A stretch of 64,000 nt of DNA from Azophilus sp965116165. GTDB lineage: Bacteria; Pseudomonadota; Gammaproteobacteria; Pseudomonadales; Azotimanducaceae. The translations under genes were made by a program, and so were the position numbers. The stretch spans positions 558,001-622,000 of the forward strand of contig OZ220484.1 in NCBI GenBank assembly GCA_965116165.1, given 5' to 3'. Below the pieces are notes generated by a model, which was given only the letters and a program-made list of their open reading frames with translations, was not told the origin of the DNA and made no database searches. Positions 7,741 through 17,298 of the stretch are shown here, one piece after another; the stretch's first letter is position 1; the number at the start of each line of letters is the position of its first letter.

Positions 7741-9372
7741 ATGCCCGTACTGGAATCGAAGCTCAATGTGCGCGGCGAGGCGTATCGGCGCAATCGGGCC
7801 GACATGCTCGACAGGCTCGACGAGATTCGGGCATTGCTTGACGAGGCGGCGGCGGGTGGCGGGCCCGAAGCTAGGGCGCGTCTTGCGGCCCGCAACAAGA
7901 TGCCTATTCGGGAGCGCATCGCCCATGTGCTCGACCGGGACTCGCCGTTCCTGGAAATCAGTCCGCTGGCAGCCTGGCGATCAAACTATACCGTCGGGTC
8001 CGGTTTCGTCGTCGGTATCGGTGTTATCGAAGATGTGGAATGCGTCATTCTTGGGCACGATCCATCGGTGCGCGCCGGTGCCTTCAATCCGTTCAACGGC
8101 AAAAAATTGATGCGGGGGTTGGAGATCGCCCGTGTCAATCGCATGCCCTATGTTCAGTTTGTCGAATCCGCCGGCGCGGACCTGCGGGGTGAGGCGGGCG
8201 AGGATCCAGAGGCGGCCATGCGTCGCGAGGTGGATCACTTTGCCGAATCGGGCCGGCTCTTCTACGAGATCACCGAGCTTTCCAAACTGCGCATCCCAAC
8301 CATTTCGCTCGTATTCGGCGCCTCGACCGCCGGCGGGGCCTATCAGCCCGGCATGAGCGACTACAACATCTTCGTTCGCAATCAATCCCGCGTGTTTCTG
8401 GGCGGGCCACCCCTGGTCAAGATGGCCACGGGCGAAGACGCCGATGAGGAAAGCCTCGGCGGCGCCGACATGCACACCCGCATATCGGGGCTCGGCGACT
8501 ATCTCGCCCAGGACGAGCTCGATGGCATTCGCATGTGTCGCGAAGTGGTATCGCACCTGAACTGGCGCAAACTCGGCCCGGAGCCGGATGCCGCATTCGA
8601 CGAACCAATCCACGACCCGGAGGAGTTGCTTGGCATCGTCAGCAAGGACTTGCGCACCCCCTTCGACATGCGCGAAGTCATAGCCCGCATTGTGGACGGC
8701 TCCCGGTTCGAGGAATTCAAGCCACTATACGGCCCCACCCTGGTCTGCGGCTGGGCAAAAGTGCACGGCTACCCGCTCGGCATCTTGGCCAACAACGGCG
8801 CACTGCTCTCCGAATCGGCGGAGAAAGCGGCCCAATTCATCCAGTTGTGCAATCAAATCGATGTGCCCCTGCTCTTTCTGCACAACATCACCGGCTTCAT
8901 CGTCGGCACGGATTTCGAGCAGGGGGGCATCACCAAGAACGGCTCAAAGATGATCAACGCCGTGTCCAATTCCACGGTGCCCCACATCACCATTATCGCC
9001 GGGGCCTCCTACGGTGCCGGCAACTACGGCATGAGTGGCCGTGCCTACGGATCGCGTTTCACCTATATCTGGCCGTTCGCCAAGATCGCGGTGATGGGGC
9101 CGAAGCAGATGGCGGGTGTCATGAGTATTGTCGGCCGCGCCGCCGCCGCCCGCCGCGGCCTAGAATTTGACGAAGAGGCCGACGCCCAGCGGGCGGCGGT
9201 GGTCGAACACTGGGCGGAGGAACGTTCCAAAGGCCTGTACGCCTCCTCCCGGGTATCGGACGACGGCATGATCGACCCCCGCGATACCCGTACCGTTATC
9301 GCGCTATCCCTCTCCGCCTGCTGCAACAATAGGGTGGCGGGCACCAAGGAGTTCGGCACATGGCGGATGTAG
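7741..9372 (+). CDS. Acyl-CoA carboxylase, carboxyltransferase (beta) subunit, MccB/AtuC-like
   Basis: The protein has 543 aa, starting at MPVLESKLNVRGEAYRRNR. The biotin-dependent carboxyltransferase fold is complete: an N-terminal CoA-binding half with GHDPSVRAGAFNPFNGKK, the oxyanion loop GASTAGGAYQPGMSDY, FLGGPPLVKMATGED, and a C-terminal half with GFIVGTDFEQGGI and ASYGAGNYGMSGRAY. It moves CO2 from carboxybiotin to a branched enoyl-CoA. Sequence style fits methylcrotonyl- or geranyl-CoA carboxylase; the downstream AtuA-like gene favours the terpene branch. The stop overlaps the start of the biotin subunit by 13 nt. The Shine-Dalgarno-like AGAGG lies within the right terminus of the miniature element. 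Confidence 0.9.
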   Translation: MPVLESKLNVRGEAYRRNRADMLDRLDEIRALLDEAAAGGGPEARARLAARNKMPIRERIAHVLDRDSPFLEISPLAAWRSNYTVGSGFVVGIGVIEDVECVILGHDPSVRAGAFNPFNGKKLMRGLEIARVNRMPYVQFVESAGADLRGEAGEDPEAAMRREVDHFAESGRLFYEITELSKLRIPTISLVFGASTAGGAYQPGMSDYNIFVRNQSRVFLGGPPLVKMATGEDADEESLGGADMHTRISGLGDYLAQDELDGIRMCREVVSHLNWRKLGPEPDAAFDEPIHDPEELLGIVSKDLRTPFDMREVIARIVDGSRFEEFKPLYGPTLVCGWAKVHGYPLGILANNGALLSESAEKAAQFIQLCNQIDVPLLFLHNITGFIVGTDFEQGGITKNGSKMINAVSNSTVPHITIIAGASYGAGNYGMSGRAYGSRFTYIWPFAKIAVMGPKQMAGVMSIVGRAAAARRGLEFDEEADAQRAAVVEHWAEERSKGLYASSRVSDDGMIDPRDTRTVIALSLSACCNNRVAGTKEFGTWRM

Positions 9373-11342
9373 TGCCCATTCAACCCATCGCCCGGTTGCT
9401 GATCGCCAATCGGGGCGAAATCGCCCGCCGTATCATGCGCACAGCCCACGAACTCGGCATCTCGACCGTGGCGATCTACGCGGACGGCGACAGCGACGCT
9501 CCCTTTGTCCATGCAGCGGATACGGCCATCGCCCTCGGGGGACATACCTCGGCGGAAACCTACCTCGACATCGACAAGGTCATGCGAGCCTGTCGAAAGA
9601 GCGATGCGCAGGCGGTGCACCCCGGCTATGGCTTTCTCTCCGAGAACGAGTTCTTCGCGCAGGCAGTATTGGATGCGGGCCTTCGTTGGATTGGGCCGGC
9701 TCCCCCCGTCATCGCTCGGATGGGCGACAAATTGGCGGCAAAGCGCCTGATGCGCGAAGCGGGCGTTCCCACGCTTGAGGCGGTGGAAATCGCAACGGAT
9801 ACGGATGTGGCGGGCGCCGCCGCACAAATCGGCTACCCGGTGCTGGTCAAGGCCGCGGCCGGTGGCGGTGGCCGCGGCATGCGCGTGGTCGAACGGCAGT
9901 CCGACCTCGACGATGCCATTGCCAGCGCTCGGCGCGAGGCCGCCGCCTCCTTTGGCGACGATACCGTCTTCCTGGAAAAGTGGCTGGACAGTGCCCGCCA
10001 TGTGGAAATTCAAATCATCGGCGACCAGCACGGCAACCTGGTTTATTGCTTCGAGCGGGAATGTTCCATTCAGCGCCGCCATCAAAAGATCATTGAGGAA
10101 GCGCCTTCGCCGGCGGTCACACCGGCACTGCGCCAACGCATGGGAGAAGCGGCCATCGCCGCCGCCCGAAGGCTTGGCTACAGTTCCGCTGGAACCGTTG
10201 AATTCCTGGTGAGCGGCGGCGAGTTTTGGTTTCTGGAAGTCAATGCCCGCCTGCAGGTCGAACATCCCGTTACCGAGGAAATCATCGGCCATGATCTGGT
10301 GCGCGAGCAAATTCGCATCGCCGAGGGCGAGCCGTTGTCCTTCACCCAGGCGAGCCTGAGCCTCAATGGTCACGCCATTGAGGCGCGTCTATACGCCGAA
10401 GATCCGGAGCATGGTTTTCTTCCCTCTCCCGGCACCCTGGTAGCCTGGCAACCCTCCACAACCGCTGGGGCGCGCTTCGATTCCGGGGTGGAAAGCGGCA
10501 GCCGGATCAGCACGGAATTCGACCCGATGATCGCCAAGGTGATCGTCCATGCTTCTACCCGGCGGGAAGCGGCGGCAAGGTTGGCGCGAGCGCTGGAAAC
10601 CACACGCATACAGGGGCTGACCACCAACCGTGACTTCCTCGTCTCGGTATTGCGCACACCCGAATATCTCGCCGGCGACACCACAACCGACTTCATTGGT
10701 CGGATCAATCCGCCGCAGCGGCGGGCTACAACACTTGAGGAGCGGATCGACGCGGCAGTGGCGGTGGCCTTGGAAGGCCAGGCCCGGCGCCGTGCCAGCG
10801 CCAAGGTGATCCGTTCCATTCCGAGCGGCTGGCGCAATTCCACCATGCCCATGGAACGCATCGACTTCCGCATTTATGGGGAGGAACTGCGTATCGAATA
10901 CCGGGCCCGCCGGGACGGTCAATTTCGCATGCTCGCCGGGAGCAAGGAAATGGTTGTTGGCGTTTGCAACCGCGGTGCCGGACAGATCGACATGGAGATC
11001 GATGGTCGCCGCCTCGGATTCGACCTGGACCGGCGCGGCGACACCTGGTTCGCGCACGGCCACAAGGGCGGCCTCGAATTGCGCGAGTTGCCCCGCTACC
11101 CTATCGCGGGTCTGGATGATCGCAGCGGTGGACTACAGGCCCCGATGCCCGGTACGGTGCTCGCCACCGAGGTGGGCGTGGGCGACAATGTGGCCAAGGG
11201 ACAGCTTTTGTTGATTCTGGAAGCCATGAAGATGGAACATCGCATTACCGCGCCACGCGATGGTACCGTTGGCAAACTCTGTGTGGCGGTGGGCGATCAG
11301 GTGGAAAACGGGCAACTCCTCGTAACACTGCTGGATTCATGA
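9360..11342 (+). CDS. Acyl-CoA carboxylase, biotin carboxylase/biotin carrier (alpha) subunit, MccA/AtuF-like
   Basis: The protein has 660 aa. Residues about 10-460 are biotin carboxylase: LIANRGEIARRI, the glycine-rich ATP loop GGGGRGM, FLEKWL, ECSIQRRHQK and FLEVNARLQVEHPVTE. A linker follows, then the C-terminal biotinyl domain with EAMKMEH; the biotinylated lysine is about Lys624. It charges biotin with bicarbonate and ATP for the beta subunit encoded just upstream. The start overlaps the beta gene stop and the stop is 3 nt from the next start, so all are one transcript. MCC and GCC alpha subunits cannot be told apart reliably here. Confidence 0.92.
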   Translation: MADVVPIQPIARLLIANRGEIARRIMRTAHELGISTVAIYADGDSDAPFVHAADTAIALGGHTSAETYLDIDKVMRACRKSDAQAVHPGYGFLSENEFFAQAVLDAGLRWIGPAPPVIARMGDKLAAKRLMREAGVPTLEAVEIATDTDVAGAAAQIGYPVLVKAAAGGGGRGMRVVERQSDLDDAIASARREAAASFGDDTVFLEKWLDSARHVEIQIIGDQHGNLVYCFERECSIQRRHQKIIEEAPSPAVTPALRQRMGEAAIAAARRLGYSSAGTVEFLVSGGEFWFLEVNARLQVEHPVTEEIIGHDLVREQIRIAEGEPLSFTQASLSLNGHAIEARLYAEDPEHGFLPSPGTLVAWQPSTTAGARFDSGVESGSRISTEFDPMIAKVIVHASTRREAAARLARALETTRIQGLTTNRDFLVSVLRTPEYLAGDTTTDFIGRINPPQRRATTLEERIDAAVAVALEGQARRRASAKVIRSIPSGWRNSTMPMERIDFRIYGEELRIEYRARRDGQFRMLAGSKEMVVGVCNRGAGQIDMEIDGRRLGFDLDRRGDTWFAHGHKGGLELRELPRYPIAGLDDRSGGLQAPMPGTVLATEVGVGDNVAKGQLLLILEAMKMEHRITAPRDGTVGKLCVAVGDQVENGQLLVTLLDS

Positions 11343-11345
11343 GAT

Positions 11346-12137
11346 ATGAGCGGTACCGAAGCAACCCTGTATGATGTGCGCAACAGCGCCGCCTGGATCA
11401 GGCTGAATCGGCCCGAAAATCGCAACGCCCTCTCCGCCAAGCTGGTCACGGAGCTCTACGGGCACATCGCCGCCGCCAACGCGGACGATGACGCCCGCGC
11501 CATTGTCATTTCCGGCAACGGCCCCGCATTCTGCGCCGGAGCGGATCTGAAAAGTCCGCCGGGCCAGGCCGCGCCGGGCGGTATGGCGGTGCCCTACCCC
11601 GATGTGCTCACCGCCATACTGGAAAGCCCCAAGCCCGTTATCGCCGCTGTCAACGGCGCCGCCTTTGCGGGTGGCCTCGGCCTCGTGGGCGCGGCGGACA
11701 TCGTCGTCTGCGTGGAAGACGCACCCTTCAGTTTCAGCGAGGTTCGTATCGGCGTGATTCCCGCCGTCATCTCCGTCGTCTGCCTGCGCAAACTCGGCAT
11801 CCATCAGGGCATGAGGCTGTTTCTAACCGGCGAGAGATTCAACGGCGCGCGGGCGGTGGAAGTCGGGCTGGCGCATAGGGCGGTTCCGGCGGACCGGCTG
11901 ACAGAAGCGGTTCAAGAGGAAATCGACATGATCGCCCTGGGCGGGCCAAACGCCGTGATGGAATGCAAGAAACTGGTGCGGCGGGTTCCCGAGTGGTCGA
12001 TTGCGGAAGGATTTGGGGAAACGGTCGAATGGAGCGCGCGCCTATTTGGCGGTGAGGAAGCCGCCGAGGGTATGGCCGCGTTTCGGGAAAAGCGCCGCCC
12101 CGCATGGACTCAAGACCACAAGGAGAGGATCCCATGA
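11346..12137 (+). CDS. Enoyl-CoA hydratase/isomerase (LiuC/AtuE-like)
   Basis: The protein has 263 aa with the crotonase fold: NRPENRNALS at the N-terminus, the first oxyanion strand SGNGPAFCAGADLKS, then NGAAFAGGLGLVGAADIV and the FSEVRIGVIPAVISVVCL segment that carries the catalytic acid region. It hydrates an enoyl-CoA; following a carboxylase, the candidates are 3-methylglutaconyl-CoA (leucine) or isohexenylglutaconyl-CoA (acyclic terpenes). Its stop and the next start form ATGA, indicating coupled translation. Confidence 0.88.
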   Translation: MSGTEATLYDVRNSAAWIRLNRPENRNALSAKLVTELYGHIAAANADDDARAIVISGNGPAFCAGADLKSPPGQAAPGGMAVPYPDVLTAILESPKPVIAAVNGAAFAGGLGLVGAADIVVCVEDAPFSFSEVRIGVIPAVISVVCLRKLGIHQGMRLFLTGERFNGARAVEVGLAHRAVPADRLTEAVQEEIDMIALGGPNAVMECKKLVRRVPEWSIAEGFGETVEWSARLFGGEEAAEGMAAFREKRRPAWTQDHKERIP

Positions 12138-13912
12138 GCGAAGTGATCCGCATCGGCAACTGCAGCGGCTACTACGGAGACCGCCTCGCCGCCGCCCGGG
12201 AAATGGTGGAAGGCGGCCCCATCGATGTGCTCACCGGGGACTACCTCGCCGAGCTGACGATGTCGATTCTCTACAACCAGGCGCAAACCCGGGGGGAGCA
12301 CCTAGGCTATGTCGGCACCTTCCTGAAACAGGTGCGGGATGTGGCCGCGACCTGTTTCGAGCGGGGCATCAAGATCGTTTCCAACGCCGGCGGCTTGAAT
12401 CCGAAAGGCATGGCGCGGGAGGTGGAAAAAATACTCCACGAGCAGGGCGTACCGGCCAGGGTCGCCTACATCGACGGCGACGACCTGCTCGGCGACCTGG
12501 ACAACCTACAAGACCTGGGCGAGGCCTTCACGAATCTCGACACCGGCGCGACGCTCGGGGACGCCGACCAAAAAGTGTTGACCGCAAATATCTATTTCGG
12601 TGGCTGGGGCATCAAGGAAGCGCTGGACCGGGACGCGGACATCGTCATCTGCCCACGTGTTACCGATGCCGCCCTAGCTATCGGACCGGCCGCCTGGAAA
12701 TTCAATTGGCGACGCAACGACTACGATGCGCTGGCCGGCGCATTGGCCGCCGGACATGTCATCGAATGCGGGGCCCAATGCTGCGGCGGCAACTACTCGT
12801 TTTTCGAGGAAGTGCCCAGCTTCCGGGATCTGGGCTATCCCATTGCCGAAATCGAGGCGGACGGCAGTTTCACGATCACCAAGCACCCCGGCACCGGCGG
12901 CCTGGTATCCGTCGGCACCGTGACCGCTCAATTGCTCTACGAAATCTCCACGGCCGCCTACCAGAACCCGGACGTTGTGGCCCATTTCGACACCCTGTCC
13001 ATCCGGCAGGCCGGCGAGGACCGCGTACGCGTCAGCGGCTGTCGCGGCAGCAGCCCGCCCCCCACGCACAAGGTCTGCTTCAATACACTCGGCCCCCACA
13101 AGCAGAGTGTCGAGGTACTGCTGACGGGCCTCGACATCGAAAAGAAGGCCGAGGTTCACATCGACCAGATCTTCCACAATCTGGGCGGCATGGATCAGTT
13201 CGACGATGTGGATGTACAGCTATTGCGCACCGACAAGGAAGACCCCGCCAGTAACGAGGAAGCGCACGCGATTTTACGCATCACCGTGACCACCTCCGAC
13301 CCGAAAAAGGTGGGTCGGCTGTTCAGCGCCAAGGTCATCGAATTGGGCCTTGCGGCGGTACCGGGCAATGCCGGACTTGGCCGCACCGGTTTCAATGGCG
13401 CACCGGCCATCATCCATTGGCCCGCGCTAATCCACAGCGACAAGGTCGCCGAGCGAGTGCATGTGGATGGCGAAAGCACCGAGGTGTTGCCCACGCAACG
13501 GCTGGGGTTGGACGAGATCTATTACCAGCAAACCCCCGTCAACATTCCGCCCCGGCCAACCGGCGAGACGGTTCGCATCCCCTTCGGACGCCTGTTCGGA
13601 ACCCGCTCGGGCGATAAGGGCGGCAATGCCAACTGCGGCGTCTGGGCGCGCGGCGACGCTGCCTACGCCTTCCTGCACGATTATCTCACCGTCGATGAAT
13701 TCAAGCGTCTGCTTCCGGACATGGCCGCGTTTGCGGTGGAGCGCCATGACATGCCGAACATGAGAGCGATGAATTTTTATATCAGGGGAGTTCTCGGGAC
13801 AGGCGCCGTTTCCAACAATCGAATTGACAAGCAGGCCAAGTCCCTAGGCGAGTACCTGCGAGCGAAGATGATCGAGGCGCCAATGCAACTGGTGAACCAA
13901 GGGAAAGCCTGA
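12134..13912 (+). CDS. atuA: AtuA family (DUF1446) acyclic terpene utilisation protein
   Basis: The protein has 592 aa, starting at MSEVIRIGNCSGYYGDRL. The N-terminal half is the DUF1446 domain (NCSGYYGDRLAAA, GDYLAELTMSILYNQ, IKIVSNAGGLNPKGMA, CPRVTDAALAIGPAAW, CGAQCCGGNYSFF). The C-terminal about 110 residues form the AtuA-like ferredoxin-fold extension with FGTRSGDKGGNANCGVWAR. AtuA is needed for growth on citronellol and geraniol in Pseudomonas, though its exact reaction is not settled. The pairing with carboxylase and hydratase genes supports a branched-chain or terpenoid acyl-CoA route. Confidence 0.88.
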   Translation: MSEVIRIGNCSGYYGDRLAAAREMVEGGPIDVLTGDYLAELTMSILYNQAQTRGEHLGYVGTFLKQVRDVAATCFERGIKIVSNAGGLNPKGMAREVEKILHEQGVPARVAYIDGDDLLGDLDNLQDLGEAFTNLDTGATLGDADQKVLTANIYFGGWGIKEALDRDADIVICPRVTDAALAIGPAAWKFNWRRNDYDALAGALAAGHVIECGAQCCGGNYSFFEEVPSFRDLGYPIAEIEADGSFTITKHPGTGGLVSVGTVTAQLLYEISTAAYQNPDVVAHFDTLSIRQAGEDRVRVSGCRGSSPPPTHKVCFNTLGPHKQSVEVLLTGLDIEKKAEVHIDQIFHNLGGMDQFDDVDVQLLRTDKEDPASNEEAHAILRITVTTSDPKKVGRLFSAKVIELGLAAVPGNAGLGRTGFNGAPAIIHWPALIHSDKVAERVHVDGESTEVLPTQRLGLDEIYYQQTPVNIPPRPTGETVRIPFGRLFGTRSGDKGGNANCGVWARGDAAYAFLHDYLTVDEFKRLLPDMAAFAVERHDMPNMRAMNFYIRGVLGTGAVSNNRIDKQAKSLGEYLRAKMIEAPMQLVNQGKA

Positions 13913-13940
13913 ACACAGTGAATCCGCACAGCATTTCGTT

Positions 13941-14225
13941 TCACGCGGCCCGATTGTGGACAATGGCCTCGCGGAGGCCTTCGAGCAAGCCTTCCAAGTG
14001 GGCCATGCGATTGTCCAGCCGCGCTTGGCCGTTGCGCAGTTCACCGAGCTCCGCCTCAAGCTTATCCGTCCGCTCCTCGAGCCGGTCCATCCGATCCATC
14101 CGCTTCTCAAGCCGACCCATCCGCTCTTCGAGCCGATTCATCCGGGCATCAAGTCGATCTATCCGCCTGTCGAATTGATCCATCCGCCCATTGCATATAT
14201 CGAGCAACTTCTCTTTACCCGTCAT
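13941..14225 (-). CDS. Small coiled-coil protein of unknown function
   Basis: The protein has 94 aa, starting at MTGKEKLLDICNGRMDQF. Nearly the whole length is a heptad-type coiled coil with repeating R-[IM]-[DN]-R-L-[DE] units (RRIDRLDARMNRLEERM) and no hydrophobic membrane stretch. The underlying DNA is a near-tandem 21-bp pattern, so copy number could vary. It is convergent with the AtuA-like gene. I do not recognise a family; similar small charged coiled coils occur beside toxin and transposon genes. Confidence 0.55.
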   Translation of the reverse strand: MTGKEKLLDICNGRMDQFDRRIDRLDARMNRLEERMGRLEKRMDRMDRLEERTDKLEAELGELRNGQARLDNRMAHLEGLLEGLREAIVHNRAA

Positions 14226-14407
14226 TGCGCTCCTCCATGTGTATCTACGATTATTGCCGCCAAGGTGTCGACGCGACAAGACAACTTAAGCGCCAACACA
14301 GAAATGTTTGGGGATTCGTGAGAGAGCGTTGGCCAACGGATCAGGAAGGGTCGCTGCCAAACGCCCCGCCTGTCAGCGTTTCAACTATTGCCTGAAACGA
14401 GGCCGCA

Positions 14408-14920
14408 TTACCGACTCCATCGATTTGCCACCAGCAATGCAAGCCGCCTGGGAATCACCCGCCCCGTAAGCAGTGGCCGGATCACCGGTAGGTTCGCTCG
14501 GCCAACAAAGGGTTCCCCCGCAACCAAATAGCCGGGTACCTCAATCGCGCCAGATTGCAATGCGCATTGCCGGTGATCCTCCAATTCGGCCTCCGCTCGC
14601 GTTTCAAGCCACGCATCAAAGCCTTTCGCCTTCCCGAATCTGCTGCCGAGCTTCCTTCCTGATCTTTTTCTCACCAGCGGGGTCAACGCCCATCTGGTAG
14701 AGAATGCGGCGGATATCGTTGCCAATACAGATAAGACAAGACCCACAACCGCTATCGTTCTTGGGAAGTAGCTGAACGCGAACGACAAACCAATCAACAC
14801 AGCAGCAATGATCACCGGAGGCAGTAGGAACAGATCGAGTAAGAAATACTCGACCGCAACCATGACAAGCATGAGGATCCCAACTGTCCGCAACACCGCA
14901 GCCACACCCGTCAATGCCAC
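14408..14920 (-). pseudogene. Chimeric open frame: membrane-protein N-terminus fused to acyl-CoA gene debris
   Basis: The first 80 codons encode two or three hydrophobic helices of an unrecognised membrane protein. From about 14709 downward the DNA is a patched copy of another locus. Bases 14625-14709 match the 3' end of the enoyl-CoA hydratase gene (20622-20707), read out of frame. Bases 14451-14624 match the 3' end of the DsbA-like gene (19230-19403), read in frame (GFDAWLETRAEAELEDHRQ). Identity is about 90 percent by eye. The frame is therefore a deletion and fusion product and unlikely to make a functional protein. Confidence 0.75.
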
Positions 14921-15008
14921 GACACCCCCTTCATTCGAGTCAGAATAACGTAAGCCACCCGCTCCGAGGTGGCAGCTCTTTTGTCATCTCGGCCCTCTCT
15001 GAAGTAAA

Positions 15009-15107
15009 GGAACCTCTGATTAATCCCATAGTCGGAGCATTCGGTTTAATAAAATCAATAGTTTACGATTAGCCAAATGCTGCTCTATCGACTTGTTCAG
15101 ACCTTCC
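15009..15107. repeat. 99-bp miniature inverted-repeat element, family A (copy 2)
   Basis: This full copy lies opposite to copy 1: it begins GGAACCTCTGATTAAT and ends with TTGTTCAGACCTTCC. The flanks read TAAA on both sides, which could be a 4-bp target duplication. The core AATAAAATCAATAG is shared with the copy at 19105. Confidence 0.85.
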
Positions 15108-15228
15108 TAAAGACTTCCAACTCGGTGAGAACATCGTGCGCTGCTGCCTTCCAGATTTAACTCTGCCAAGATCCCTTGAATCCACTACACCCTTATCCTT
15201 GCGATAAACCCACCAACATGTAATTTTG

Positions 15229-15257
15229 TTGACAAACATATTTTATACGAATACTTT
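15229..15257 (+). promoter_or_regulatory. Sigma-70-like promoter upstream of the broken MFS/Rieske unit
   Basis: A perfect TTGACA (15229-15234) is followed after 17 bp by TACTTT (15252-15257) in AT-rich DNA. It points toward the MFS remnant and Rieske gene. The family B element sits between this promoter and the first start codon, in what would be the 5' leader. Confidence 0.5.
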
Positions 15258-15277
15258 GTTCTCGGGAGCAAATTTAA

Positions 15278-15375
15278 GGGACTTATATACATAAGTTGAC
15301 ACGCCACTACATGTTGAGAATTTAGCAGCAGGAAACTACCACCTGTTGGGTTCTGTCAACTAATTGATAATTCCC
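15278..15375. repeat. About 100-bp miniature inverted-repeat element, family B (copy 1)
   Basis: The ends begin GGGACTTATATACATAAGTTGA and close with the complement of GGGAATTATC. It is flanked by an exact 8-bp duplication, AAATTTAA (15270-15277 and 15376-15383), which is good evidence for transposition. Other copies are at 30321-30420 and, inverted, 31990-32104. An 8-bp AT-rich duplication and GG-starting ends are like ISL3-type elements (inference). It has no coding capacity. Confidence 0.8.
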
Positions 15376-15440
15376 AAATTTAACGCTTGCATATAAATCA
15401 CCCTCATCCGGGGCAGTGTCCCCGGATACTTGGTAACACG

Positions 15441-16269
15441 ATGCAATCATCCTGGGACAAATCCTACGAACTGAAGGCGGTCGGCCTGCTCGCCATCGGC
15501 TTTGGTCTGGTGGGCCTGGATCGATTCATCATCGCTCCGCTCTTCCCGGCCATTGCGGAAGATCTTGGCCTCAACTATCAGGATCTAGGATTGATCTCTG
15601 GCGTGCTCGCCTTGACCTGGGGGTTGGCGTCATTGTTCGCGGGCAGGCTCACTGATCGTGTCGGTTATCGCCGTGTTCTCGTGATGTCCGTCATCCTGTT
15701 TTCCTCCCTGGTCGCCATGAGTGGGCTCGCCACCGGACTGACCAGTTTGATCGTCATACGCGCCTTGATGGGCTTTGCCGAAGGCGGATTTGTGCCGGCA
15801 AGCATCGTGGGGACCATCGACGCATCCAAACCCAGTCGAATAGGCTTGACGGTGGGCATTCAACAAATGGCCGCGTCCCTAGTGGGTTTGGGGTTAGGCT
15901 TCATTTCTGCTAACCGCAAGTCTTTTCACAGTCAGCTTCTGCGTCTCTGGGGTGATCGCGATCAACATCGGTCCCCTGATGCACGCTTCGGTACCGGCAC
16001 ACCTAACAGCCACAGCTACCGGCATCGTCGTCGGCATCGGGGAAATAGTTGGCGGTGCCATCGTGCCGGGCATCGCAGGTGGTGTGGCGGAAGCCGCGGG
16101 CATAGAAACCATTTTTTACGTATGTGGCACCGCAGCCGCGCTGGGTTACTCATCACGTTATTCGGTATCAAAGAAGCTCGAACCTTGGATAGAACATACT
16201 TGGAATACTGATCGTGTAGACAGGGGGAGGGTGTTGGACCCAATGACTGCTTACAATCGAAATTACTAA
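15441..16269 (+). pseudogene. MFS transporter, broken by internal deletion and frameshifts
   Basis: The first 150 codons read as an intact MFS N-terminal half: MQSSWDKSYELKAVG, helices 1-5, and the loop motif GRLTDRVGYRRV. After GLGLGFISA (about 15907) the frame is lost. The C-terminal helices continue in another frame from about 15919 (SLFTVSFCVSGVIAINIG through VVGIGEIVGGAIVPGIAGG). The last part (LLITLFGIKEA) is back in the first frame near 16140. Helices about 6-9 are missing. It lies just upstream of a Rieske oxygenase and probably once imported its aromatic substrate. Confidence 0.8.
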
Positions 16270-17298
16270 ATCGGAGGAATCCTTTAAGGAATCACCATGA
16301 GTTACAAAGAACAAATCCGCAGCGTAAAAGACTACATCCGTCTACCGCTTTGCTATAACCACTGGTACGTAGCAGGCCTTGCCGAAGAATTCGGCCAGGA
16401 ACCCGTGGCGAAAACGATACTGGAAAGGTCGATTGTGTTCTACCGCACGGAAGCCGGAAAGCTCAACGCCATGCAGAACCGGTGCCTGCATCGATCATTC
16501 CCGCTCTCTAACGCCTTTCGCGAAGGCGACAACCTCGTTTGCCGTTACCACGGTATACGCTACGCACCGGATGGATCCATCGCGAAAGTGCCTTGCCAGA
16601 ACCGGTTGCCGAACCGAAAGCTCCACGTCTATCCGGTGAAGGAGATGGGTCCATTTGCTTTCATCTGGATGGGTAATCCGGCTAAACCGGATTGGGACAA
16701 GTTCCCGGACTTACCATTCTTGGAGGATCCCACACACCGAACCCTCCACGAGGCGATGAATATCGAGGGCAGCTATCTGTTGATGCATGAAAATCTGAAC
16801 GATCTGACGCATTTTGCCTACCTGCACAAAGACAGTTTCAGAATGGGTGATTTCTTTTTCGATTTGCCAACCACCGTTGAGAAGACCGACAAAGGGGTGC
16901 ACTGCAATCGCATTGATACCGATCAAGAGCGTGCGGTTGTAGCTCTTCCCGCAGAGGCTCAAGCACGTGCCGCCGGTAAGCCCGTTGAGCGGCACGACGG
17001 TGGCTCCTGTGTTTCACCCGGCGTTTTTCAAGGTTACGCACCCATATACGTTGGTGCCAAAGATGATCCAGACCGCGAAACCTACCGCCAACACATCATG
17101 CATTACTTAACACCCGAAACAGGCACATCCACGCACTACTACTGGTCAGTCACAAACGACTTCTACATCGACGACGACGAATACTACGCGTTTATGCAAG
17201 GGCACTTATCAACAGGCTTTGCCGAAGACAAGTGAGGTGGTCCCACTTTTTTGGACAGGTCGCTAAGGTGTACTCCGGTGTCGAGAGGAGACACTGGA

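Larger units (their letters stand above)
14921..15440. other. Gene-free stretch with promoter and two miniature elements
   Basis: This 520-bp stretch holds the family A element at 15009-15107, a good promoter match at 15229-15257 and the family B element at 15278-15375. I see no coding potential. Bases 15180-15380 are clearly more AT-rich than the surrounding genes. Confidence 0.6.
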
